The translations under genes and the position numbers were made by a program. 64,000 bases of DNA from Ctena decussata. Taxonomy: Eukaryota > Mollusca > Bivalvia > Lucinida > Lucinidae. The first letter of the stretch is position 1, and every line of letters begins with the position of its first letter. This document shows positions 11,965-22,835 of this stretch, piece by piece. Where the stretch lies: positions 31,146,166 to 31,210,165 of the forward strand of contig OZ022508.1 of NCBI GenBank assembly GCA_963989385.1. The letters run 5' to 3'. The notes beneath the pieces are model-generated. The model was not told the DNA's origin and searched no databases. It was given only the letters and a program-made list of their open reading frames with translations.

Positions 11965-12894
11965 TGTAACCGGGTTAAGTTTGGTCACCTCTGCCTTACT
12001 TTGATTATGTCCTATGATGTATTGTCTCCCTTTGACCATTAGTCTTCGTTTTGGACAACCTTTGACCTCTTCCCGCCAAACTGAGAGAGCTTATTGGGTA
12101 TTGAGTCACCTGACGGTCAGTTCATCGTTTTGCCACCTTCGAAGTCAGACATGTTTTTCTGAAGCTCTGTTTTTAGACATTTTTGGTTTTAATTTTCTGC
12201 ATATTGTCTCTTCATGGTATGTATTGGCTTTATGACTATTTGTGCTTTTCGTGTGAGGGTTGAGATGACATTCCTTGCATTTATTGCATTGCATTTTGTG
12301 CATTTCAGTCCGGAGTGCATTATGTAATTTTGCATATTTTTGGAAATGGCAGTGAATTGCAATATTTAATCTATTATTGCCTATTTAATATCACCATCTG
12401 TCTTTCGTGCTTTTCACCCTAATATTCTCATATTACAGCACTACTGACAGCACAGAGAGATAGCACCAGAGAGAGAGAGAGAGTAATGAGGGTCCACCTG
12501 ATTCCATAAATCGGTAGGTGCATTGTAAATAATTGCTTATATTTTTAGCTCTGAGTGTAAATAAAATAATAGCTAGATTTTTAAGGCGCATGCCGAGATA
12601 AATTTCAGCCACTAGAATACATAGAGTTATAATATTATTCATATACATTGATATATTTGGTATGTGCTATTTTGTGGTATTTTTAGCTATTTATCATTTG
12701 TCATGTGCCTTATGTACATGAATATGTAGTTATGATTGTGTATTGTGTATTTTCAGAGTGGTTTTGTTTACCATTTTGATGGTTTGAACTTATCGTCACA
12801 CACAGTACATAAAGGATGCAAATGGAACTCAATCTCTTAAAGGAGTTATATCCCCTATGGTATTAGGGATAAGAGAACCCCCAAAAAAGTTACA
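11965..12894 (+). repeat. 5' LTR
   Basis: Begins TGTAAC and ends GTTACA, a perfect 6-bp inverted repeat. It contains an AATAAA candidate polyadenylation signal near 12563 and a (GA)8 tract near 12467-12483. The 73- and 71-residue open frames in it are duplicated in the other LTR and are not considered genes. Confidence 0.97.
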
Positions 12895-12895
12895 A

Positions 12896-12913
12896 TGGAG
12901 CCCCCAGTGATGT
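12896..12913 (+). promoter_or_regulatory. Candidate primer-binding site
   Basis: TGGAGCCCCCAGTGATGT starts one base after the LTR. TGG is the expected complement of a tRNA CCA end. I could not assign the tRNA species. Confidence 0.55.
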
Positions 12914-12980
12914 CAGTGTGACTACCCCAGTGATGTTTGTTTGAATACCACAGTGATGTCTGTATGTAATCAGTGATGTC
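12905..12980 (+). repeat. Four direct repeats of CAGTGATGT after the LTR
   Basis: CAGTGATGTC or CAGTGATGTT occurs at 12905, 12928, 12951 and 12971, spaced 23, 23 and 20 bp. The first copy overlaps the candidate primer site. A packaging, dimerisation or primer-site role is possible but is inference. Confidence 0.75.
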
Positions 12981-13926
12981 AGTTTGACATATCTAGTGTT
13001 CTCAATATTCTGTGCTGTCAGTATGGTAAATTTTGTGACACCTGAGACAGTGAAGCTATCTCTCAAGGATTTTATATATATATTTTTATGAGAGTACCTA
13101 TGTTATGGTAATGTGGATATCTATTCGGGACCAGCCAGTTTGTGGGAGGAGCCATTATTGTTGGAGCCTGGCGTTCACCTTCATGACAACTGAATTGCTT
13201 CGTTGATCGGCAGAGGCACATTTACATTTTTCAGACTCTGAAAGTGTAACTTTACTTTTCAACAGATACTGTGATTTGTGTGATGCTTTGTGCTAAATTC
13301 TTACATGGTGACGGTTCAGTATTCTAGTGGTCATGGCATTTTTTCACTATTCATAGAGACGTAAGAAGCGGATTTGGTGAGTCTTTATTTAATACAAAGA
13401 ATTGGCAGTAATCATAGCTGTGTAATTGTTTTGCTAGCAACAGATTTTCTCTGTTTTAATATCTAGAAGGAAGTGACTGCCTATCTAGAATTTACAGTTT
13501 GATCACTGCATTTTCTTTGTAAATTGTGTGATATTGTAAGTGTTTGACAGATTTGCACATATCATTATAACGCTTTGGTGAAGGTATACTTTCTTGCAAC
13601 TCTTAGCTGATAGCATGTAAAAAGCTGCATTTTCTATCTATATACCTGCAATTTACTGCTGTTTTGGGAAATCCCTGACTGATAATACATGTAGGTCATC
13701 TCAATCAAAACACAAAGTACATGTAGGTCATCTAATCTGAAAACAATTGCTTTTTTTCGCTATTACTATCTGTAGACCCTTTCCTTAGTTGAATTTATAG
13801 TTTTCTGGGTTAAATTGGATATTTTCTGGTGATTTTGGTCTATGTAATAATTTTGGTTGAAGAGCAGTCTGCTCAGGGCATTACATTTCCATTTGACCTT
13901 GACATTGCACTATTAATGACTGGATT

Positions 13927-14155
13927 GTGACGTCATACAGTTGGACAGGAATACCCTACGTTAGTTTCTATATTTAGATATACACAGGTTGAAAAATCCC
14001 ATTTCAGATATTTTTAGTTACAGGATTCCCTAACTGAATTGTGATGTCATAGATATAGTTAAACAGGAATACCCTATTGGAGTTTCTATATTTAGGTTTA
14101 CACAGATAGAAAAATTCCATTTGAGTTTTTTTTAGTTACAGGATTCCAGTTATTT
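13927..14155 (+). repeat. Two ~114-bp tandem repeats in the leader
   Basis: Units starting at 13927 and 14041 both read 'gtga.gtcata', 'acaggaataccct', 'gtttctatattta', 'acacag', 'gaaaaat.ccattt' and 'tttttagttacaggattcc', in that order. Weaker copies of 'ttacagg'/'ccagg' continue to about 14580. Confidence 0.85.
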
Positions 14156-14984
14156 ATATTTGGATTTGTACATTCCAGGATTCCCATTTCAGACACTACA
14201 CATCAACTGTAAATATTAGTTATTGCTTTCTTTGTTTACAGGTTTTATAAGGCAGACATACTTATTTAATTACTTATAGTGTTAAAATTGAAAAGGAAAT
14301 TATTAAAAAAAAAAAACATAATTCTGTTTATTTATTTACAGGTACAAAAGTTTCAACTTTAGTTATTTTTAAATAGAAAAATTCCAGGATTTTGAATTGA
14401 ACTATAATTGAACAGTTTCAGATTGTTTCTTATATTTTCCAGGTTACAGATAAATATAAAAAAACTTAGATTAAATACTTATAAGATTAGATACTAATAT
14501 AGCTTAGGTATATACTTTGTCTTTCTGAAATGAACTTACGTTAGTTATTTGTTTTTTTTTCTTTGTAAAATACAGGTTTGCAGTTGGAGTCTAAACTATA
14601 AATATTCTACAGTTATCACAGTGAAAGCTCTTATATTGAGTTAGATATCTGGATTAGTTCATTTTGTTTATTTACGTAATTTCATTTACATGTACACTTA
14701 GTCTCATTTACTATTTACTACTATACATTATAAACATCCCTACCCACCCACCCACCCCCACCAAAAAAAAAAAAAAATAAAATAATAATAGTTAATTTCA
14801 TTTCTTACTTTGCCTTATGCAACAGATTTTTTTTGGTATCTAAAAAAAAAGAGGAGAAGAAGAAGAAAGCATAGGTGATGTTAACACTACTCTTTCGAAA
14901 ATGAGTAAATAGGTTAGATAGCAGCTTGTTTATTTTTATAGACATCACTTTGAGTTTGTGATTGGACTTAGTATATCCTTTGTG

Positions 14985-15560
14985 AAAGAGTGAATTTACT
15001 TAGTGAATTGAATTTGTCAGTGAAGTGAATTTAAAACTGAATTTGTGAAATGAAATGAATTTGCTGAAGTGAAGTGAATTTAAAACTGAATTTATGAAGT
15101 GAAGTGAATTTGTTGAAGTAAAGTGAATTTAAACTGAAGTTACAAAGTGAATTGAATTTGTTGTTAGTGAAATGAATTTAAAAGTGAATTGACTCTAATG
15201 AAGTGAATTTGAAACTGAATGTGATGTGAAATGAAATGTGAAATGTGAAATGTTAGTGAAATGAATATAAAAGTGAATTGAATCTGATGAAGTGAATTCA
15301 GTGAAACGAATATAAAAGTGAATTGAATCTGATGAAGTGAATTCGAAACTGAATGTGAAGTGAATTGAATTCTTAAAGTGAAGTGAACTTAGAAGTAAAT
15401 TTGCTCAATGAAATCGGTTTGTGAATTTAATTTAAAAAAAAATCGTCCACTGAATTCATTATAATGTTGTGAAGTGAACTGAATTTCAACAGAATTGAAT
15501 TTATGCATCAAGTAGTGAATTAGTGATACAGTAATAGTGAAGTGAAACTTTAATTAGTCT
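14985..15560 (+). repeat. GTGAA/GTGAATTT low-complexity tract
   Basis: Variants of 'gaagtgaatttaaaactgaa' are repeated with indels for nearly 600 bp, and GTGAA words continue to the gag start. TGA stops occur very often, so the tract cannot be coding. It is strongly purine- and T-biased with very little C. Confidence 0.85.
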
Positions 15561-16110
15561 GAAGCGGAGGTGAAAAAAATTTTAAGGGTGTTAAATGTAC
15601 TTAAAATATATATGTAGGTGTAGTGAAAGAAAGTAGTGGGGTTTTGGTGAAAATGTAGAATAAGATAAATGTAAATTCAGAGTGAAACTGAGGTGAATTA
15701 AAGTGAATTTGACGTTGTATCATAGGTAACTTTGAATTTATGGGCGTTTGAAGTGGAGTTGCAGTGGAGGTGAAATAAGTTGAATCACTAGAGCAGTAAA
15801 CAGAATTATTAGTGGAGTTAAGTGAAATAATTTATGGAGTTAAGTGAAATAAGAAGAGTTGGAACTTGATTAGAGTGCATTTAATGAAATAAGGTGAAGA
15901 TTATCAAAGCATTTGTTCATTAAAGGTGATAGAGTATAGAGAGGCATTAAATAGGTCACCTAGTTATTGATATAGTGGAGTGAAATATAGTCCCGTGTAG
16001 TAAAAAAAAAGTGAAAGTGAACTACTGTAAAAGGTAAAGGTGAACTTAACCATATGCGAAGAGGAGTAAACAAGTGAATTGAAATTAAACAAAAGTGAAC
16101 GGAAAAAAAA

Positions 16111-17175
16111 ATGTCGGACCCTGAAGAAATTTCTGCGGAAGATAAAAAGCTTTTAGAAGCTTTTCATTCACTAACTGTGCAACCTAAAATAGAAAAGCCG
16201 GAGGATCTGTTGAGTTTTATTAAGCACATGGGGAAACAGTTAGAACAGGATCAGGATGTTAAACAAGAGCCAACCTCAGCAGGAGCTACTAGTGGCAGTC
16301 ACCATTTTGCAAAAATTTCAACATTTTATGGAGAAACAGGAAAAGGAGAAGTTGGTTTCTATACATGGAAATACGAAGTTAAATGCCTTTTAAAGGAAAA
16401 GGTCTATAGGGAAGAGCAGATTCTACAAGGCATACGCAGATCATGTAAGGGAGAGGCTGCAAACATCCTGAGGCGTCTTGGTACTGGAGTTAGTGCAGAG
16501 GAAATACTTAAAAAGTTTGAGAGTACTTACGGTCATATAGATTCAGAGGAAATGGTTTTGAAGAAATTTTATGCTTGCCAACAGACCCAAGATGAAAGTG
16601 TGACAACTTATACTGCTAAACTTGAAGAGCTTTTTGCTCATGCTGTTGTAATAAAGGCTGTTGATACTTCAAATAATCAGGCCATTTTGAAAAGAGTATT
16701 TTTCCAAGGACTGAAGCAACCAATTAAGCAGATGTCAGCATACAAATTTGACACAGTGGATGACTATGATAGGTTTAAGGTAGAAGTTCGTAAAATAGAA
16801 AGTGAACTTAACTTAGCCAAACAAGAAGAAACAAACAAAACAAAGTGTAGCGCAATCAACAAGGGGACAGAACAGAAATCAGAACTTAGTGAAGTTAAAG
16901 AGTTGCTGCAGCAGATGAACAGGAGGATAGAAAAACTAGAACAAGAGAAAGAAGAAAGACACAAAAATGATTATGGGAATTTCTATAGAGCAAGAGGTAT
17001 GGCACAAGGTAGAGGACAGTATCAAAGAGGAAGCAGCTATAATAGAGGAAGAGGAAGCAGCAGAGGCAGGCCAGGTTATAGACCATCAAGACCAACTGGA
17101 ACAAATACAATGCAGCCTACATGCTTCAAGTGTTATCAGAAAGGTCACATTGCTAGAGATTGCCCAAAAGTATAA
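16111..17175 (+). CDS. gag: Gag polyprotein
   Basis: 354 codons, starting at an ATG with A at -3. Order: acidic N-terminus; capsid-like region (about residues 70-230) with HFAKISTFYGETGKGE, RSCKGEAANILRRLG and FYACQQTQDESVTTY, which resembles the PNMA-type capsid of Ty3/Gypsy Gag; a coiled-coil-like Glu/Lys stretch (about 268-295); an Arg/Gly-rich linker (RGMAQGRGQYQRGSS); and a C-terminal CX2CX4HX4C zinc knuckle (CFKCYQKGHIARDC). It assembles the particle and binds RNA. The frame is intact. The stop lies four bases past the slippery site. Confidence 0.95.
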   Translation: MSDPEEISAEDKKLLEAFHSLTVQPKIEKPEDLLSFIKHMGKQLEQDQDVKQEPTSAGATSGSHHFAKISTFYGETGKGEVGFYTWKYEVKCLLKEKVYREEQILQGIRRSCKGEAANILRRLGTGVSAEEILKKFESTYGHIDSEEMVLKKFYACQQTQDESVTTYTAKLEELFAHAVVIKAVDTSNNQAILKRVFFQGLKQPIKQMSAYKFDTVDDYDRFKVEVRKIESELNLAKQEETNKTKCSAINKGTEQKSELSEVKELLQQMNRRIEKLEQEKEERHKNDYGNFYRARGMAQGRGQYQRGSSYNRGRGSSRGRPGYRPSRPTGTNTMQPTCFKCYQKGHIARDCPKV

Positions 17176-20100
17176 GTGCCACAGCAACAGGATCGCCCTG
17201 TGGCACGCAGACTGAAAAAGATCCAAAATTAGTTGGTGATGTGAATGAGGCAACAATTTATATAAACGACATTCAGACAAAAGCTTTATTAGACACAGGC
17301 AGTTGTGTAAGTGTGATTTCTAAAACTTTTCATGACAACAACTTAGCTAAAGTAGATCTTAAGCCACTTAATGGAATATTGAATGTAGAATGTGCTGACG
17401 GTAATAATTTACCTTATTTAGGCTACATTGAAGCCAGCATTACATCTGTTGAAGGAATTCCCGGATCAAAGTCAACGTTGTGTATTTTCTTGGTAACACC
17501 AGATACGGCTTATAATGCAAATACACCTGTTATATTAGGAACAAGTATACTTCAAGAATTAATTCAGGATTGTAAAAATGCCCATGGAGAGAGATATTTA
17601 CAAACAGCAAACATTCATACCCCATGGTACCTAGCTTTTAGAGCAATAACAGTTAGAGAGAAAGCATTATCAAGAAACAAAAATAGAGTGGCTATAGTTA
17701 GAAGTGCTGAAGCAGGCAGAATTGTTCTTGGACCAAATGAGAGTAAAACTATCAGCGGCTATACTGATAGAGAAATAGACCATCAACCTACATGTGCTAT
17801 ACTGCAGGAAAGTTCTGAGTCAGCATTACCTTCTTTTGTAGATATAACACCAACTGTGATACAGTATGAACATAAAAAGAATAAGGAACTGATAGTGAAT
17901 GTCACGAACTTGACAACTAATTCAGTTGCAATAACACCCAAGTCAGTACTATGTGAGCTGCAACCTGTAAAAGTAGATGAATCCGTGTTTGACAGAATAG
18001 AAGATAATCAGGAAGCAGATGAAATATTTAAAGACATAACTCTCGAGTCAACACTTACACAAGATCAGACGGACCAAATTAAGGAATTACTGCGAAAACA
18101 CAAGGATATATTTGCCAAAGATGACAGTGACATTGGAAAATGTAATGTGATCAAACATAGAATTGACCTCTTGGATAACGTCCCATTTAAGCAAGCTCAT
18201 AGAAGAATACCCCCAAACATGATTGATGAGGTTAGACAACACCTGGAGCAGCTTTTAAGTAGTGGAGTTATAAGAAAATCCAAAAGTCCATGGAGTTCCA
18301 ATGTGGTATTAGTGAGAAAGAAGAATGGAAAACTACGCATGTGTGTTGACTACAGAATGTTAAACAACAGAACAGTAAAGGACTCCTATGCATTACCAAG
18401 GATAGAGGAAGTGTTTGATGTACTTTAGGGATCTAATACGTACAGCGTAATTGATATGAAAAGTGGATACCATCAAGTTGAAGTAGAAGAAGAGCACAAG
18501 GAGCGGACTGCATTTACAGTAGGACCCTTAGGATTCTTCGAGTACAACAAAATGCCATTCGGTCTTTCTAATAGTCCTGCAACGTACCAGAGACTCATGG
18601 AGGAATGTCTAGGAGACTATAACATGAAGATATGCATAATTTACCTGGATGACCTAATTATTTTTAGTGATGGAATTGAACAACACCTTGAACGCCTAGA
18701 TCTTGTTTTGACCCGTCTTCAGGAATATAATCTTAAACTATCTGCTGACAAATGCTTCTTTATGAAGAAAAAGGTGAAGTTTCTGGGTCACATCGTTAGT
18801 GAATTTGGAGTGTTGACGGATCCAGAGAAGATAGCGAAAGTGAAGAATTGGCCCGCTCCATCAAATCCTGATGAATTGAGATCCTTCATTATGTTTGCGG
18901 GATACTATAGAAGGTTCATTAAGGACTTCTCAAAGATTACCAAACCGCTGACAGACCTATTACCACCTACTTCGATGAAAAAGAATAGAAAAAAACATAA
19001 TCAGAAAGAATGGAAATGGACAGAAAGGGAACAGGAATCGTTCAAGAACTTAAAAGATATTCTCACCAAACCACATATACTAGCATATCCTGACTTTGAT
19101 AAACCATTTGAATTGCATATAGATGCTTGTGGTACAGGATTAGGAGCAGTGTTGTATAATGTTCAAGATAATCAGAAGAAAGTAGTGTCATTTGCTTCAA
19201 GAAGTTTGTCAAAATCTGAAAAAAATTACTCTGCTCATAAGTTAGAGTTTCTGGCTCTAAAATGGGCGGTGACAGATAAATTCTCTGACTACTTAATTGG
19301 GACACACTTTACAGTCATTACAGACAATAACCCGTTGACCTATATATTAACCACAGCTAAGTTAGATGCAACAGGACAGAGATGGGCATCTGCATTGGGA
19401 CAGTACAACTTTGATTTGATATACAGACAAGGAATAAAGAATCAAGACGCAGACGGAATGTCAAGATATCCCCACGAGAAACTCCCTGAGAGTGATGAAA
19501 ATAGAATAAGGATCGAAGACAGAACAGTGAAAGCAATATGCAGTGTCATCAACATTCCACCATACATTGAAGTTTTACCAGCAGCTGGAATAAATATTGT
19601 AGAAGCAACAGAGTCCCCTACACAACCCATGGCACAGATTGAAATGAGAGAGATAAGGAAGAGCCAAAGAGATGACAGAGTGATAGGAAAGTGGGTCAGA
19701 GCTGTAATAGACAAGAGAATGCCAAGCAGGAATATGTACATGTCACGAGAGGATCTGAATATGAAAAAGAACTTTAACAGCTTCAAAATGAAAAGAGGGT
19801 TACTTTATAGACAAGTGAAGGATGATCAAGAGACGACGATAGAGCAATTAGTGTTACCCGAGTGTTACAGAGAAAGTGTTTTGATAGGACTGCATAACGA
19901 CATTGGACATCCTGGCCGAGAGAGGACTTTGTCACTATTAAGAGAACGTTATTTCTGGGTAGGAATGACAGTAGATGTTGAAAAGTGGATAGGCAAATGT
20001 GATCGATGCCTTAGGAGAAAATCCTCTACTAACATCAGGACAGAGCTAGTGAACATAGAAACATCATACCCTTTGGAATTAGTGTGCTTGGACTACTTAA

Positions 20101-21758
20101 CTTTAGAGCAATCAAAGGGAGGAGTTGGTAACATCCTTGTGATTACAGATCATTTCACGAAATATGCAATGGCAATACCAACTAGAAATCAAACCGCCAA
20201 AACAACTGCAGAGGCATTTTACAACAACTTCATAATAAATTACGGAATCCCAACCAAATTGCACAGTGACCAAGGAGCAAATTTCGAGTCGGATACCATC
20301 AAAGAACTATGCAACATCATGGGAATAACAAAAACAAGGACTTCAGTTTATCACGCTATGGGAAACGGCTGTACAGAGCGCTACAACAGAAACCTTCTTA
20401 ACATGCTGGGAACTTTGGAACAGTCCCAGAAAGTAGATTGGAAGAAATACGTTCCGTCACTAGTCTATGCATATAACTGCACCAGGCACGAGTCAACCAA
20501 AGTCTCACCTTTTGAGCTCATGTTTGGAAGAAGGCCAAAGCTACCTATTGATTCTTGTTTTGAGGCAGCCGTAGACAGTTCAATTAAGAAAACAACAGAG
20601 GAATACATAGAAGACCTAAAACAACGAATGAAAACAACACAGGAGCTGGTAAAGCAACATTCAGACCAAGCAAGATTGAAACAGAAACACCAATTTGATA
20701 AAAAGGCAAATGCAGCAAAGATCACAGTTGGAGATAAGGTTCTAGTGAAGATACTAGCATTTGAAGGCAAACATAAAATTGCAGATAGGTTCGAGGAAGA
20801 TCTCTATGAAGTCATAGCTCAGCCAAGACGGGATATTCCAGTGTTTAAGATTAAGTCAGAGAGAGGAGTAGAGAAAACTTTACATCGGAACCATTTGTTA
20901 CCAGTAGATACATCAGATACTGGAAGAGATACAGATGGTAAAGAAGATGTTGTACAAAGTCCAACCCTAGTGAAATTGAAATCACCAGAAAGGCCTCCAG
21001 TACAACAGGGTACAGAGAAAAGAAAGGATGCATCCATTTACAAAGGTGATACATCTGTAAAACCTTTAGAAATGCCCGGTGAAGAGATAGAAACAGATAC
21101 AGAGTCAGAATGTTCCGACGAATCAGGTGTTCAATATGTAAGACCTACATGTAGAGATGGGGACGCTCATCATCCTGAAAGTCAAAGTGTGGAACACAGT
21201 AGAGTAGGAAGTACAGAAGAAATTACTGATGTAGAGGGTACTATAGAAACAGAAACCCCAGGAACTCAAATAGAGATCCAAGGAGAAGAAACCACAAGAA
21301 AGGTAGTAGAGGATAGGGTACACACAGCTGAGCAGCTGGAAGCAAGACCTACTAATACAACAGATGTAACAAACCAGAGAGAGGAAATTGGAGATACAAG
21401 GGAAACTGGAGGAACATATAGATCAGACACAAGTAGAGGAAGTACGGCTTCAAACAAAGGCAGTACAAGAATAGAGGATTCAGAAGAAACAGAACATATT
21501 GATACCCAAAGAAGTCAGCCATGGGAAGGTAATGAAAGTATAAGAGATCAGAGACCACCTCCGAAACCTCCTGAAAGACGTTCAGTGAGGGAACATAAAC
21601 CACCCGCGTGGTTCGACTCATATCAGATGAATCAGATGATAGCAAGACCATATGATAATAAATTAATGGCATTAGATGAACTAATGAAATCTGGTATTTT
21701 AAACAGAGTAGACTCAGATGTTGCGCACAACTTGGTCTTGGCAGTGATGAAGAAATGA
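17160..21758 (+). CDS. pol: Pol: protease, RT, RNase H, integrase (one in-frame stop)
   Basis: No ATG opens the frame (it begins TTG), consistent with translation as a Gag-Pol fusion. Protease: LLDTGS (Asp at 17292) and VILGTS. Reverse transcriptase: WSSNVVLVRKKNGKLRMCVDYR, MPFGLSNSPATYQR and the YLDD active site (18642-18653). RNase H: HIDACGTGLGA, LEFLALKWA, ITDNNPL and NQDADGMSR. Integrase: zinc finger H-H-CDRC, then D in CLDYL, D in HSDQG and E in CTERYN with 35 residues between the last two (DD35E), and a C-terminal KIADRFEEDLYEV module. A hydrophilic tail of about 280 residues follows. A TAG at 18426-18428 interrupts the reverse transcriptase; the rest of the frame is open. Confidence 0.95.
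17163..17224 (+). promoter_or_regulatory. -1 ribosomal frameshift element (gag/pol)
   Basis: In the gag frame the heptamer reads C CCA AAA (17163-17169), fitting the X XXY YYZ rule. A 6-base spacer containing the gag stop is followed by a perfect 9-bp stem, GTGCCACAG (17176-17184) with CTGTGGCAC (17198-17206). The loop word GGATC (17190-17194) can pair with GATCC (17220-17224), giving an H-type pseudoknot. The pol frame is exactly -1 and is closed by TAG at 17154, so the shift must occur between 17157 and 17175. Confidence 0.85.
18426..18428 (+). other. In-frame TAG within the reverse transcriptase
   Basis: The codon lies between EEVFDVL and GSNTYSVIDMKSGYHQ, within a conserved block of Ty3/Gypsy reverse transcriptase. 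It is the only stop between 17157 and 21756 in this frame. A point mutation in this copy or a sequencing error is the simplest reading; suppression is less likely because the codon sits inside a domain rather than between domains. Confidence 0.9.
20900..21758 (+). other. Long hydrophilic C-terminal tail of Pol
   Basis: After the integrase C-terminal module ending HRNHLLPVD, about 280 residues are rich in Glu, Asp, Thr, Ser, Arg and Gly. A Pro-rich stretch (RPPPKPPERRS) and a short conserved-looking end (PPAWFDSYQMNQM) follow. No chromodomain or envelope features. The open frame has survived, so it is probably part of the protein. Confidence 0.7.
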
Positions 21759-22820
21759 AGAACTTTTGAAAAATGTATATAGTTTCAGTTAAAGTTCATA
21801 TGTTTTATTTTAGGGACAACAATGACATCATAATCATTACTATAGATGAAATATATAATAAGTTGCAAGGCAATTAATGCTAATAATTTCAATTTATTAC
21901 AGAATCTAGAATAACAGAGATTATAGCTAGAGAACTATTAAGTTATTAAAGGGGAAAGAGCTGAGGAAAGTCTATGAAACTGTAATTCTGTTTCAGTCAG
22001 TTGAAAGATCTAGATGTTAATAAAAGTGAAACTGTTTTCTATCTAAAAAAAAAGATGGAATAAGAGAGTGAATTTCTAAAACTGTTTTTTTACACAGATA
22101 AGAACAGTGAGTTATTAGTGCTTGTAGAAGCGAATGAGAGAACCATAAAATTGTTTCCTTCCTTTACAGGTACAAGATAGATGGCTGCCTGTTTGTTGAA
22201 TTTAGTAAAGAAGTAGATAGTAATGAAAAATAAGAAAAATACACTTTGTATTCTTCTAAAATAAATGCTTCCTGAAATCTTGATAATGTAAATATTCGTT
22301 TTTATCTCATTTTTATATACATGTTTCAGATAACGAGGAACAGTACCTTAGATTAGACATTGCTGTTGTGGTAGAATTACAATGGATATTTAAAATGTGA
22401 AACTATAAAGTTGTTTCATTTATTACAGTATTTAGAGAGAAACAGCAACCAAAGTCAATTGTAGATACTTCTGAAACATTAGTGTATGTCTAGATGTACT
22501 ATATGCTTACTCGATTGTATTGTTTTGCATATCAGGTCATTTGTTTTTATTCAGGACTGACAGGGAGAAACAGGGAGAAGATACCATGATCTTTCAAGAA
22601 ATTATGTTACCTAAAAAAATAAAATTCCATTTTTTTTCAGAGGTGGCAGTAGAAGATTGAACAGTTAGAATGAGTCATGTATTGTGTAGCAGATAGATGT
22701 TGCATGTATGATTAGTATTTAAGTTAGAACATTCAATTATATATTGATGTTTGTATATTGCTTCTTCGTGACGGACAAAGAATTGACAAATGACGAGACA
22801 AATGACGAGACGTCATTTTC
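21759..22820 (+). repeat. Non-coding 3' region with degenerate ~115-bp periodicity
   Basis: No open frame. Blocks beginning GAAACT or AAAACTG and leading to a polypyrimidine-AG ('tttttttacacag' near 22086, 'cttcctttacag' near 22160, 'tttattacag' near 22420, 'tttttattcag' near 22545, 'ttttttttcag' near 22632) recur at roughly 100-130 bp. They resemble the leader repeats in layout, though not closely in sequence. Confidence 0.5.
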
Positions 22821-22821
22821 C

Positions 22822-22835
22822 AGACAGGGGAAGTA
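22822..22835 (+). promoter_or_regulatory. Polypurine tract
   Basis: AGACAGGGGAAGTA directly abuts the right LTR. The AGGGGAAG core is the expected primer for plus-strand DNA synthesis. Confidence 0.8.

Larger units (their letters stand above)
12895..16110 (+). other. Unusually long retrotransposon leader
   Basis: 3.2 kb separates the left LTR from the gag ATG. No open frame of note. It contains the post-LTR repeats, a roughly 114-bp tandem repeat (13927-14155), several polypyrimidine-AG motifs (near 14240, 14341, 14443) and a GTGAA-rich tract (14985-15560 and less dense onward). Many upstream ATGs mean gag translation by simple scanning from the LTR start is unlikely. Confidence 0.85.

Noticed and set aside
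12014..12648. Open frames of 73 and 71 residues in the left LTR, repeated at 22879-23513
   Set aside because: They are duplicated only because the LTR is duplicated; no domain and no coding-type conservation.
16764..21672. Numerous minus-strand open frames inside gag and pol
   Set aside because: Shadows of the strong plus-strand genes; Leu/Ser/Phe-rich translations typical of antisense frames.
21759..22820. Envelope gene of the retrotransposon
   Set aside because: No open frame of useful length, signal peptide or membrane segment between pol and the right LTR.
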